Shown here: positions 17,893 to 26,105 of the stretch, piece after piece
Layout: the number at the start of each line of letters is the position of its first letter
Numbering within the stretch: the first letter of the stretch is position 1
Translations under genes and position numbers: made by a program
The notes under the pieces: generated by a model
Seen by the model: the letters and a program-made list of their open reading frames with translations, nothing else
Databases searched by the model: none
What the model was told of the DNA's origin: nothing
Assembly (NCBI RefSeq): GCF_009834565.1
Contig: NZ_CP019428.1
Location: 1,736,001 to 1,800,000, forward strand
Direction: 5' to 3'
Length of the DNA stretch: 64,000 nucleotides
Source: Pseudomonas sp. R76
Lineage (GTDB): Bacteria > Pseudomonadota > Gammaproteobacteria > Pseudomonadales > Pseudomonadaceae

Positions 17893-19310
17893 GACTGCTG
17901 CCGCGTTCGCTGTTTGGGCGGCTGGTGCTGATTCTGGTCAGCGGCATGCTCGCGGCGCAGGCGTTGACCAGCAGCATCTGGTACGACCGGCGCCATGGCC
18001 AGGTGCTGGAAATCCCCACGCGGTTGATCGCCACGCGCCTGGCGGACGTGGTGCGCCTGGTGCACAGCGACCCGCAGCAGGCCGACCAGTTGATCAAACT
18101 GCTCAACACGCCGGACTTTCAGTTGTCCTTGAGCGACCAGGCCAGCAGCACGCCCAGCAGCCTCACCGACAGCGACCGGCCCACCGAGCGCCTGATCAAG
18201 GAGGTGTTGTCGGAGAAAGCCGGCTACACGCAAACCCTGATTCTGCTGCGCCTGTCTTTGGTCGATGGCGAAGGGCAAACCGCCGGGCTCTCGACCTTGC
18301 TCAGCTCCAAACCGGTGGTGGGGCAATTTCTGATCAACCTGCGCCTGCCCGATGGGCGCTGGTTGTTGGTCGACGCCAGTGAAGAGCAGGGCTGGACCAG
18401 CACCTCGCCGCTGGATCTGTTGTTCGATTACGTGATGCGCATCTATTTGCTGCGGGTGTTGGTGCTGGTGCTGATCGCCCTGGTGGCGGTACGCCTGGCC
18501 ATCCGCCCGTTGAATGCCCTGGCCAAGGCCGCCGAAGCGCTGGGTCGGGATATCCAGCGCCCGCCGTTATCGGTGGACGGCCCCACCGAAGTGCGCCGCG
18601 CCGCCCAGGCGTTTAATGCGATGCAGCAGCGGCTGATCGCCAACATCGCCGAGCGCACGCGGTTTCTCGCAGCGATTTCCCACGACTTGCGCTCGCCGAT
18701 CACACGCTTGCGCCTGCGCACCGAGATGCTCGAAGACACGCGCACCAAGGAGCGCTTTCGCAGCGACCTGGAAGAAATGGAGCACATGGTGTCCAGCACC
18801 CTGGACTTTGTCAGCAGCGGCGAAATCAACGAGACGCGCCAGAACATCGACATCAATGCGTTGCTGCAAAGCCTGCAGGCAGACCTTGAGGACGTGGGCG
18901 AAAGCGTGACCATCGTGGGCCGCGCCCGCCAACCGTTGCCGGGGTACGCGCGCAGCCTCAAGCGCTGCGTGCAGAACCTGCTGGAAAATGCGGTGCGCTA
19001 TGGCAGCGAAGTGGTGGTGCGGGTCGAGGATCAGGCCGACAGCTTGAAAATCGTCATCAGCGACCGTGGCCCCGGGATTCCCCAGGCACAGCTGGAACAG
19101 GTGATGGAACCGTTTTACCGGGTTGAAGGCTCACGCAATGCCGAGACGGGCGGGTATGGGCTGGGGCTGAGCATTGCGCACACGATTGCACGGGCGCATG
19201 GGGGGCGGTTGAGTTTGAAGAATCGGGAAGGCGGGGGATTGGAGGTGGAGTTGCAGTTGTGGCGAGCGGGCTTGCCCCGCGTTGGGCTGCGGAGCAGCCC
19301 CAAAACCTGA
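17889..19310 (+). CDS. Sensor histidine kinase, C-terminus supplied by a REP element
   Basis: This 473-residue inner-membrane kinase has TM1 (about 10-30), a periplasmic sensor region (31-180), TM2 (182-205), HAMP, a HisKA domain with ISHDLRSP (H265), and HATPase_c with the N box (QNLLENAVRYG) and SDRGPGIP. The start is GTG at 17889, overlapping the regulator stop (GTGA). The ATPase domain ends near LEVELQL. The last 16 residues (WRAGLPRVGLRSSPKT) are read entirely from the left half of the REPIN that starts at 19258, so the native stop has been lost or replaced. Confidence 0.9.
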   Translation: MRLLPRSLFGRLVLILVSGMLAAQALTSSIWYDRRHGQVLEIPTRLIATRLADVVRLVHSDPQQADQLIKLLNTPDFQLSLSDQASSTPSSLTDSDRPTERLIKEVLSEKAGYTQTLILLRLSLVDGEGQTAGLSTLLSSKPVVGQFLINLRLPDGRWLLVDASEEQGWTSTSPLDLLFDYVMRIYLLRVLVLVLIALVAVRLAIRPLNALAKAAEALGRDIQRPPLSVDGPTEVRRAAQAFNAMQQRLIANIAERTRFLAAISHDLRSPITRLRLRTEMLEDTRTKERFRSDLEEMEHMVSSTLDFVSSGEINETRQNIDINALLQSLQADLEDVGESVTIVGRARQPLPGYARSLKRCVQNLLENAVRYGSEVVVRVEDQADSLKIVISDRGPGIPQAQLEQVMEPFYRVEGSRNAETGGYGLGLSIAHTIARAHGGRLSLKNREGGGLEVELQLWRAGLPRVGLRSSPKT

Positions 19311-19408
19311 CATTGCGTTCTGTCTGAAGAAACGTGTTGATCTTATTGGGGCTGCTGCGCAGCCCAACGCGGGGCAAGCCCGCTCGCCACAGCAAGCCAG
19401 CTCCCACA
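19258..19408. repeat. REPIN of the TGTGGCGAGCGGGCTTGC family, with a half REP of a second family at its right edge
   Basis: TGTGGCGAGCGGGCTTGCCC at 19258 is mirrored by GGGCAAGCCCGCTCGCCACA ending 19391, with inner arms GTTGGGCTGCGGAGCAGCCCC and GGGGCTGCTGCGCAGCCCAAC. A further half element (AGCAAGCCAGCTCCCACA) abuts it. It overlaps the end of the kinase gene. Confidence 0.85.
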
Positions 19409-19425
19409 CTGACTGCATCAGGGCA

Positions 19426-19635
19426 TCAGGCCCCGTGGCACTTCTTGAATTTCTTCTCGCTGCCGCATGGGCAAGGATCGTTGCGGCCAACGTCCTTCAG
19501 GGCGTTGCGCACCGGCTCCTGGTGAGCGTGGCCGCAGTTCGGGCCGTGGACATGACCGTGGTCGTGATCGTGATGATCATGGTGATCGTGATCGTGGTTG
19601 CAGTCAGGACCATGGACATGGGGTTGCTGAGTCAT
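19426..19635 (-). CDS. Small His-rich SEC-C motif protein
   Basis: This 69-residue protein has two parts. Residues 1-41 are packed with His, Asp and two Cys ([20 protein letters not shown], then [11 protein letters not shown]), like the metal-binding tails of SlyD and HypB. Residues 50-67 are a SEC-C zinc motif ([19 protein letters not shown]). It probably binds zinc or nickel; the role is unknown. Its ATG overlaps the stop of the upstream LEA-type lipoprotein gene by four bases. Confidence 0.8.
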   Translation of the reverse strand: MTQQPHVHGPDCNHDHDHHDHHDHDHGHVHGPNCGHAHQEPVRNALKDVGRNDPCPCGSEKKFKKCHGA

Positions 19636-20114
19636 CGATGTCGCTCCGGAATAAAATTGCCGGGCATTATCTCGCCATTGTGGGCCACCTGCACGTCATT
19701 ACCGATGAATAATCCGGTTTTCAGCTCGCCCTCCAGGCGATAGGGCACGGGTTTGCTCGGGTTTTTCAGCATCTGCACCACATCGCGAATCTGCGGCCAC
19801 AGGTTGGTGCGCACCGTCACCTTGAAAAACCCATGGCTGCGCGGCGGTATGGTCAGCCACTCGTTGGACTCGCCTTCGGTCAGCACAAAATTGTCGAGGG
19901 TGACCTTGTAGATCAGGCCGCGCACGGTCAGGTCGGCGTCGTCGCGGTTGTCCACGCGAAAGAACAGTTTGAATTTCTGCTCCAGCAACTTGGCGCGCAC
20001 CACTTCGACTTTTACCAGGGAGACGTGGGGCGGGGGCGCATCGTCCTCGAACCATGAGGCGCAGCCGGTCAGGCCAAGGGTCAACGCCAGCATCAAGCTG
20101 CAAATCCGGAGCAT
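19632..20114 (-). CDS. LEA type 2 family lipoprotein
   Basis: This 160-residue protein has a lipoprotein signal ([18 protein letters not shown], acylated cysteine 18) and a beta-sandwich domain of the water-stress/LEA-2 type ([24 protein letters not shown] segment, then [14 protein letters not shown]). Such proteins sit on the periplasmic side of an envelope membrane; the function is not known. The start at 20114 begins the lipoprotein signal and has AGGACT upstream. It is third in a four-gene minus-strand run between YchJ and the small SEC-C protein. Confidence 0.8.
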   Translation of the reverse strand: MLRICSLMLALTLGLTGCASWFEDDAPPPHVSLVKVEVVRAKLLEQKFKLFFRVDNRDDADLTVRGLIYKVTLDNFVLTEGESNEWLTIPPRSHGFFKVTVRTNLWPQIRDVVQMLKNPSKPVPYRLEGELKTGLFIGNDVQVAHNGEIMPGNFIPERHR

Positions 20115-20133
20115 GGCGTGAGTCCTGTGGTGA

Positions 20134-20604
20134 TTAGAGGTAGCTGGAACAGCACTTCTTGAATTTTTGCTCGCTGCCGCACAAACATACATCATTGCGT
20201 CCGACCTTCACCTCTACCGTCGGGTCGATGAAGTACCAGCGCCCCTCGTTCTGTACGAAAGACGACTGCTCGCGGTGGCTGTGTTCGCCGGTGCTGTCGT
20301 GCCAGCGCGCAGTAAAGGTCACGAACGCATGCTCCGGCTGGCCGCCGAACACTTCGGAGCTTTCCACCTCAAGGCCGAGCCAGGTGCTTTGGGCGCTCCA
20401 GGCAGCGATGGCGGCGCGGTCCAGGCCCGCCTGTTGCGCGGGCAGCGTGGTGGCGACCAGGTAGTCGACCAGGCCCAGCACATAGGCGCTGTAGCGCGAG
20501 CGCATCAACGCGGTGGCGCAGGGCGCCGGGTGGCCGGCGTGATAATGGCCGCAGCAGGCATCCAGCAGGTTGCCACTGCCGCAGGGGCAAATGGATGTAC
20601 TCAT
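20134..20604 (-). CDS. ychJ: YchJ family protein with two SEC-C motifs
   Basis: This 156-residue protein has an N-terminal SEC-C motif ([19 protein letters not shown]), a central NTF2-like fold ([19 protein letters not shown]), and a C-terminal SEC-C motif ([19 protein letters not shown]), the UPF0225/YchJ architecture. SEC-C motifs bind zinc and, in SecA, contact SecB and ribosomes; the role of YchJ itself is unestablished. The ATG at 20604 lies two bases after the stop of the DUF6231 gene, which fixes the start. Confidence 0.88.
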   Translation of the reverse strand: MSTSICPCGSGNLLDACCGHYHAGHPAPCATALMRSRYSAYVLGLVDYLVATTLPAQQAGLDRAAIAAWSAQSTWLGLEVESSEVFGGQPEHAFVTFTARWHDSTGEHSHREQSSFVQNEGRWYFIDPTVEVKVGRNDVCLCGSEQKFKKCCSSYL

Positions 20605-20606
20605 GG

Positions 20607-21104
20607 TTACCACCAATACTTTCCGAAGTTTTCCGGGTTGGCCCAGAAGCGGGCGTTGAGCCAGTCCGGCACCTGTTTATAGTCAAGCAGATCATAGGTA
20701 AACAGCGTCAGAACCTGCTCATCACGCTGGAAACGCTCGCCGGCCTGCAGGGCCAGGGAGAAAAAGTCAGTGTCCTTCCAGCCGCAGGCATTCAGGTCTG
20801 CCAGCACCGCAATGCGGCTGGCATTGAGGTTGCGGATGCCGCCGAGCAAGGTCAGGCCTTGCGGTTTTGACAGGTGCTCCAGGCAGTCGACCACCAGCGC
20901 CAGGTCAAAACGCTGCGCCGCCAGCTCTGCGGGCAACGGCCCAGGCGCCGCGATGGCGACCACGGTGTCCGGGTGCTCGGCTTGAAAGGCCTCCAGCGCC
21001 GGAAACTGGCTGGCACCCAACAGCAACAGGCGTTTGGGCTGGTGCAGAGCGAGCAAAGCAGCCAGTGCTTGCTGGGGCGTACGGGAAGAAATACCAGCGG
21101 TCAT
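20607..21104 (-). CDS. DUF6231-like protein with a methyltransferase-type Rossmann fold
   Basis: This 165-residue protein shows the alternating hydrophobic strands of a class I Rossmann fold ([34 protein letters not shown]) but lacks an obvious glycine-rich SAM loop. I know it as a conserved Pseudomonas family (DUF6231) found beside ychJ. The activity is unknown and it may not be catalytic. It heads the four-gene minus-strand run ending in the small SEC-C protein. Confidence 0.65.
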   Translation of the reverse strand: MTAGISSRTPQQALAALLALHQPKRLLLLGASQFPALEAFQAEHPDTVVAIAAPGPLPAELAAQRFDLALVVDCLEHLSKPQGLTLLGGIRNLNASRIAVLADLNACGWKDTDFFSLALQAGERFQRDEQVLTLFTYDLLDYKQVPDWLNARFWANPENFGKYWW

Positions 21105-21294
21105 CAGAGATCCTCACATCAGGACCGTAGAGACTAGCGCGGCTGAGCGTGCGGGCCTAGAGCGGGCGGCGGCGAAAAGTCCTGCATGTGCGGCCAACCT
21201 CAACAAATACGGGGGTGCGGCCCAGTGGCGCAGATGAAAAGAGCCGTCTTTACTCCACCTGTCGGCCCCCGCCGATCCCCTCAGGAGAAATCAG

Positions 21295-21990
21295 ATGAGC
21301 ATCATGCGGACAGCTCTACCCTTGGTTCTGCTAACCGGAGTATTGACAGGTTGCGCAGGTTTGCAAAAAACCGATTGGCCCACCTGCGCAGCCGTCGGTG
21401 GTGTAACGGGCGCTGCGATTGGCGCCACTCAAAGTTCGGCGTACGCAGGTTATGGCGCGCTGTTGGTCGGCGGCATGGCCGGCGCCTATTGCTGGGTGCA
21501 CGGCGATGGCGATGAAGACGGCGATGGCGTGCCGGACAGCCGCGACAAGTGCCCAGGCACGCCTAAAGGCGTGCAGGTGGATGCCAACGGTTGCCCACCG
21601 GTGCCGGTCGCGGCCGTGGTTGAGGAAGTTGTGGTCGTCAAGGAAGAAACCATCGTGATCCGCGATGTGCACTTCCAGTTCGACTCGGCCAAGCTGACGG
21701 CAGCGGACAAAACCAAACTCGACATCATCGTCACGCGCTTGAAAAAAGAAGCCCCTGGCGCGCAATTGCGGGTCAGCGGGCATACCGACAGCGTCGGCAA
21801 AGACGCCTACAACCAGAAACTGTCGGAACGCCGCGCGCACTCGGTGACCGATTACCTGGTAAGTGCGGGCGTGCCGCGCAGTAACTTTGTGTCGGTGGTC
21901 GGCGCGGGCGAAAGCCAGCCGGTGGCCGATAACAAAACTGCTGACGGCCGCGCCTTGAACCGCCGCGTGGAAATCAAAATCAACCGCTGA
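21295..21990 (+). CDS. OmpA-family lipoprotein with a thrombospondin-3-like calcium loop
   Basis: This 231-residue protein has a lipobox (LLTGVLTGC, Cys 20), a glycine-rich membrane-like segment (GGVTGAAIGATQSSA), an acidic DxDxDGDGVPD loop like a thrombospondin type 3 repeat (about 71-100), and a C-terminal OmpA domain (about 120-231) with the peptidoglycan-binding signature SGHTDSVG and NRRVEI. It likely anchors the outer membrane to peptidoglycan. A clear AGGAGA site precedes the ATG. Confidence 0.9.
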   Translation: MSIMRTALPLVLLTGVLTGCAGLQKTDWPTCAAVGGVTGAAIGATQSSAYAGYGALLVGGMAGAYCWVHGDGDEDGDGVPDSRDKCPGTPKGVQVDANGCPPVPVAAVVEEVVVVKEETIVIRDVHFQFDSAKLTAADKTKLDIIVTRLKKEAPGAQLRVSGHTDSVGKDAYNQKLSERRAHSVTDYLVSAGVPRSNFVSVVGAGESQPVADNKTADGRALNRRVEIKINR

Positions 21991-21998
21991 CAGCCCTT

Positions 21999-22021
21999 GC
22001 CCCTGTGGGAGCCACAGGGGC
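21999..22021 (+). terminator. Strong hairpin after the OmpA-family gene, terminator-like but without a T tract
   Basis: GCCCCTGTGG (21999-22008) pairs perfectly with CCACAGGGGC (22012-22021) around a GAG loop, 8 bp after the stop. No T run follows, so it may stabilise the 3' end rather than terminate. Confidence 0.4.
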
Positions 22022-22150
22022 ATTGCTGACGATCCTCGCCGAAACCGCCGACAAAACGCCCCTTTATCAAGTTTTTTCATCCTTCACTGGCAAATCGCCT
22101 GTAGAAGTCGTTACTGTGCGCCCAAAGAATAATAGGCAGGGGCATGCAGG

Positions 22151-22444
22151 ATGAAGGTGTTTTGGGGGCTGGGTAAGTTTCTGACGTTGCTGTTTTGGGT
22201 TGTGGTGGTGGTCAATCTGTTCCGACCGCTGGCCAATCCGTTCCACCTGTTGGTCAGCCTGGCCGGCAGTCTGTTGTTTCTCACCCATCTGTTGGAGTTG
22301 CTGTTGTTCAACAGCAGCTTGAAATACCGTGCCCACCCCTGGCGTGACCGCTTGCAGATTCTGCTGGTGGGCATGTTCCATGTGCGGGGCCTGTCGGCGC
22401 CTGCTGCTATTGATGAAGTAAACAAGGAGGCCAATCATGCGTAA
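22151..22444 (+). CDS. DUF1145 family small membrane protein
   Basis: This 97-residue inner-membrane protein has two hydrophobic segments (about 8-28 and 30-52) and the short conserved pattern NPFHLLVSLAGSLLFLTHLLE of DUF1145. The function is unknown. The last eight bases overlap the start of the collagen-like gene, so the two are translationally coupled. Confidence 0.8.
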   Translation: MKVFWGLGKFLTLLFWVVVVVNLFRPLANPFHLLVSLAGSLLFLTHLLELLLFNSSLKYRAHPWRDRLQILLVGMFHVRGLSAPAAIDEVNKEANHA

Positions 22445-23195
22445 GGTTTTTCTGTTGGCCCTGTTGGTCAGCCCCATTGCCCTGGCTCAGACCGTCAGTG
22501 TTGAAACCAACTCGCTGATGCGCCTGCCCAGCAGTACCAGCGTGTTGCAGCTGGAGCGCCTGGATGTGGCGGACTACGGCACGTTGTTGGTGCCGGCGAC
22601 GATCAGCCAAGTCACGGTGGACGAATTGCACTTGGGGCGTGAGGCGCGCATCGCTATCGCCCCCGGCAATACTGCGCTGCAATTGCAGGTGCGCAACGCG
22701 CAGCTGGAACATGGCAGCCAGATCACCTCGCGCGGTGCCCCCGGCACCCACGAAAGGCCGGCCAAAGCCGGGCGTGACCTGGTGCTGCGCATCAACGCGC
22801 TGACTGCCGACGAACTGTCGGTGGACGCGCGTGGCGGCGCCGGTGCCCAAGGCTATGCCGGGCTGGATGGCGCCAACGGCGTTGACCCAGGCTGCACCTG
22901 GGGTTCGGCCGGGCGTGGCGCGAATGGCGATAACGGCGGTGATGGCCTGCCAGGCGCAGCGGGCGCGACCGTGCGGGTCGAGCTGCCGCAGAGCTTCCCG
23001 GCTGAGCAGATCAAGGTCTGGGTGGACGGCGGGGCGGGCGGTTTGGCCGGCACGGCCGGTAAGCCGGGTAAAGGCGGGCAGTCCAAGGGCTGTGTGGTGT
23101 ATCGCGCCGATGGCGGCGAGAAGGGCCGCCCAGGGCTGGAAGGGCAGCCGGGGCCGGCTGGGCCTGCGGGGGCTGTGACTATTCAAAGGCTTTGA
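22437..23195 (+). CDS. Exported collagen-like glycine-rich protein
   Basis: This 252-residue protein has a signal peptide (MRKVFLLALLVSPIALA, cleaved near AQ), a beta-rich N-terminal half of unknown type, and a C-terminal region (about 125-250) rich in Gly-X-Y-like triplets (GAQGYAGLDGANG, GRPGLEGQPGPAGPAGA). It has only two cysteines beyond the signal (GCTWGSAG and KGC). It is likely periplasmic or surface exposed; its role is unknown. It has a strong AAGGAGG ribosome site. Confidence 0.75.
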   Translation: MRKVFLLALLVSPIALAQTVSVETNSLMRLPSSTSVLQLERLDVADYGTLLVPATISQVTVDELHLGREARIAIAPGNTALQLQVRNAQLEHGSQITSRGAPGTHERPAKAGRDLVLRINALTADELSVDARGGAGAQGYAGLDGANGVDPGCTWGSAGRGANGDNGGDGLPGAAGATVRVELPQSFPAEQIKVWVDGGAGGLAGTAGKPGKGGQSKGCVVYRADGGEKGRPGLEGQPGPAGPAGAVTIQRL

Positions 23196-23210
23196 GTCGA
23201 CGGGTCTGAC

Positions 23211-23283
23211 GCCATCGCGGGCAAGCCCGGCTCCCACATTTGGAATGCATTTGAATGTGGGAGCCGGGCTTGCCCGCGATGGC
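23211..23283. repeat. REP pair (GCCATCGCGGGCAAGCCCGGCTCCCACA family)
   Basis: GCCATCGCGGGCAAGCCCGG CTCCCACA faces TGTGGGAGCCGGGCTTGCCCGCGATGGC with a short 17-base spacer. It begins 15 bp after the collagen-like gene and lies between it and the convergent copD-like gene. Confidence 0.85.
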
Positions 23284-23298
23284 GGACTAAAGGTCGCC

Positions 23299-23763
23299 TC
23301 AGAACATCGGCCGAGCCGAAGCGATCGCCACCACCACCAACCCCACAATCAAATTAATCCCCACCAGTTTGCGGATCTGCCCCAGCGCAGCCGCACCCGC
23401 CGGCCAATCTTCGGCCGCCACCGCCGCACGCAATTGCGGGAACTTCAACGCCTGGATACGGATAAACAGCGCCGTCATCACCAGATACAAGCCCATCATC
23501 ACCTGCACATAACGCGGCGCGGTTTCAAAACCGCTGAAGCGCAATTGCAGCAGGCCGATGCCGCTGATCGGCAAAACCGCCACGGCGACCCAGACCCACA
23601 CGAAAAAACGTTGAAACACATTCGCCCACAGCTTGAGCCGGGCAGGGCCCTCAAGTGCCGCCATGGCGGCGGGGCGCAGGATCATCCAGGCGAAAAACAT
23701 ACCGCCGACCCAAACCAGGGCGGCCAATACATGCAGGGTGTAAGCGAGGCTAAACGCGGTCAT
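23299..23763 (-). CDS. CopD-family inner-membrane protein
   Basis: This 154-residue protein has four predicted membrane helices, beginning LHVLAALVWVGGMFFAWM, the conserved CopD start with a histidine and WVGG. Members are linked to copper handling or electron transfer, but here no other copper gene adjoins it. It is divergent from dinG with about 100 bp between. Confidence 0.8.
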   Translation of the reverse strand: MTAFSLAYTLHVLAALVWVGGMFFAWMILRPAAMAALEGPARLKLWANVFQRFFVWVWVAVAVLPISGIGLLQLRFSGFETAPRYVQVMMGLYLVMTALFIRIQALKFPQLRAAVAAEDWPAGAAALGQIRKLVGINLIVGLVVVAIASARPMF

Positions 23764-23824
23764 TGTGGTACTCCGTTCTGCGCGGGATTAATTAGCGGGG
23801 TATGATAGCGGCCGATCCGAACCA

Positions 23825-23840
23825 CTGAAAATTTATCCAG
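23825..23840. promoter_or_regulatory. Candidate LexA (SOS) box upstream of dinG
   Basis: CTGAAAATTTATCCAG has the CTG-N10-CAG frame with an AT-rich centre and agrees with CTGTATATATATACAG at 12 of 16 bases. It ends 22 bp before the dinG ATG. Confidence 0.55.
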
Positions 23841-23862
23841 CGTTTTTTGCGCCCGACTATCC

Positions 23863-26007
23863 ATGATCAGCACTGAACTCAAAACCACGATCCAGGGCGC
23901 CTATTCGCGTTTTCTCGAAGCCAAGAGCTTGAAACCGCGCTACGGCCAACGCCTGATGATCGCCGAAGTGGCCAAAGTCCTCGGCGATATCGACACCGAC
24001 GACGAAGGTCGGCGCAGTGGCGACCCGGCGGTCGTGGCCGTCGAGGCCGGCACCGGCACCGGCAAGACCGTGGCCTACAGCCTGGCCGCGATCCCGACCG
24101 CCAAGGCTGCCGGCAAGCGCCTGGTGATCGCCACCGCCACCGTCGCCCTGCAAGAGCAGATTGTCTACAAAGACCTGCCCGACCTGATGCGCAACAGCGG
24201 CCTGAACTTTACTTTCGCCCTGGCCAAGGGCCGTGGCCGCTACATGTGCCTGTCCAAGCTCGACGTGCTGTTGCAGGAAGGCCATGCGCAAACCGCTACC
24301 GCTTCGCTGTTCGAAGAAGAAGGCTTCAAGATCGAAGTCGATGAAGTCAGCCAAAAGCTATTTACCAGCATGATCGAGAAGCTCGCCGGCAATAAATGGG
24401 ACGGCGACCGCGACAGCTGGCCTACCGCGCTGGAAGATTCCGATTGGGCGCGCCTGACCACCGACCACAGCCAGTGCACCAACCGCCATTGCCCCAACTT
24501 CGGCCAGTGCGCTTTTTACAAAGCCCGCGAAGGCATGGGCAAGGTCGACGTGATCGTCACCAACCACGACATGGTCCTGGCCGACCTGGCCCTGGGCGGC
24601 GGCGCCGTGTTGCCGGACCCGCGCGACACGCTTTACGTGTTCGACGAAGGCCACCACTTGCCGGACAAGGCCATCGGCCATTTCGCCCACTACACGCGCC
24701 TGCGCTCCACCGCCGACTGGCTGGAAACCACCGCCAAGAACCTCACCAAATTGCTGGCCCAGCACCCACTGCCCGGCGATCTGGGCAAGCTGATCGAACA
24801 GGTGCCGGAGCTGGCGCGTGAGATCAAGACCCAGCAGCAGTTCATGTTCAGCGCCTGCGAACAGGTCGCCGACTTCAAGCCCGGCGAAGACGTGGAAGGC
24901 CGTGAGCGGCCGCGTCACCGCTTTGTCGGCGGGCTGATTCCCGAGCACATGCGTGAAATGGGCATTGAACTGAAGAAAGGCTTTTCACGCCTGACCGACC
25001 TGTTCACCCGCCTCACCGACCTGCTCAAGGAAGGCATGGACGGTGAGGTCAATATCGGCATCGCCAGCAATCAGGCCGAGGAATGGTATCCGCTGTTCGG
25101 CAGCCTGTTGTCGCGCTCCCAGGGTAACTGGGAGCTGTGGACGGCCTTCACCGTCGAAGACCCGGAAGACAACCCGCCGATGGCGCGTTGGTTGACCCTG
25201 TCGGAAAGCGGTGCGCTGTTTGATATCGAGGTCAACGCCAGCCCGATCCTCGCCGCCGAAATGCTGCGCCGCAACCTGTGGAACGTGGCCTACGGCTGCC
25301 TGGTGACCTCGGCGACGCTGACGGCCCTGGGCACTTTCGACCGCTTCCGCATGCGTGCCGGCTTGCCGAAAAAAGCCGTTACGGCGGTGGTGCCGAGCCC
25401 GTTCCATCACGCCGACGCCGGCGTATTGCGCGTGCCGGACCTCAAGGCCGACCCGCGCGACGCAGCGGCGCACACCGCAGCGATCATCCGCGACCTGCCG
25501 GAGCTGGTCGAAGGCTCGCGCGGAACCCTGGTGTTGTTCTCCTCGCGCAAACAGATGCAGGACGTGTTCGACGGCCTCGACCGCGACTGGCGCAAGCAGG
25601 TGTTTATCCAGGGCAACCTGTCCAAGCAGGAAACCCTCAACAAGCACAAGGCGCGCGTCGATGGCGGCGATTCCAGCGTGTTGTTCGGCCTGGCAAGTTT
25701 TGCCGAAGGCGTGGACTTGCCGGGTGCCTACTGCGAACACGTGGTGATCGCCAAGATCCCCTTCTCGGTGCCGGATGATCCGGTCGAGGCGGCTTTGGCC
25801 GAGTGGATCGAAGCCCGTGGCGGTAACCCGTTCATGGAAATCTCGGTGCCGGATGCTTCCTTGAAGCTGGTCCAGGCCTGCGGTCGCTTGCTGCGCACCG
25901 AAGAAGACCGGGGCACCATCACCTTGCTCGACCGCCGTTTGGTCACGCAGCGCTATGGCAAAGCTATCCTGAATGCTTTGCCGCCTTTCAGGCGCGAAAT
26001 TTCTTAA
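23863..26007 (+). CDS. dinG: ATP-dependent DNA helicase DinG
   Basis: This 714-residue XPD/Rad3-like 5'-3' helicase has Walker A EAGTGTGKT (61-69), four cysteines that fit the iron-sulfur cluster (C129, C205, C210, C216), Walker B VFDEGHHL, and the C-terminal helicase motifs FASFAEGVDLPG and QACGRLLRTEEDRG. It unwinds R-loops, D-loops and forks in repair. The upstream LexA-like box suggests SOS induction as in E. coli. Confidence 0.95.
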   Translation: MISTELKTTIQGAYSRFLEAKSLKPRYGQRLMIAEVAKVLGDIDTDDEGRRSGDPAVVAVEAGTGTGKTVAYSLAAIPTAKAAGKRLVIATATVALQEQIVYKDLPDLMRNSGLNFTFALAKGRGRYMCLSKLDVLLQEGHAQTATASLFEEEGFKIEVDEVSQKLFTSMIEKLAGNKWDGDRDSWPTALEDSDWARLTTDHSQCTNRHCPNFGQCAFYKAREGMGKVDVIVTNHDMVLADLALGGGAVLPDPRDTLYVFDEGHHLPDKAIGHFAHYTRLRSTADWLETTAKNLTKLLAQHPLPGDLGKLIEQVPELAREIKTQQQFMFSACEQVADFKPGEDVEGRERPRHRFVGGLIPEHMREMGIELKKGFSRLTDLFTRLTDLLKEGMDGEVNIGIASNQAEEWYPLFGSLLSRSQGNWELWTAFTVEDPEDNPPMARWLTLSESGALFDIEVNASPILAAEMLRRNLWNVAYGCLVTSATLTALGTFDRFRMRAGLPKKAVTAVVPSPFHHADAGVLRVPDLKADPRDAAAHTAAIIRDLPELVEGSRGTLVLFSSRKQMQDVFDGLDRDWRKQVFIQGNLSKQETLNKHKARVDGGDSSVLFGLASFAEGVDLPGAYCEHVVIAKIPFSVPDDPVEAALAEWIEARGGNPFMEISVPDASLKLVQACGRLLRTEEDRGTITLLDRRLVTQRYGKAILNALPPFRREIS

Positions 26008-26105
26008 GCCACCGTGGGCGAATTCGCCCACTTCGTGGTCTATCTCACTGCCAACGCTTTACGTCATCAGGCCAGTCACCGGCCGTTTGGGAGAACCTTG
26101 TTCGT

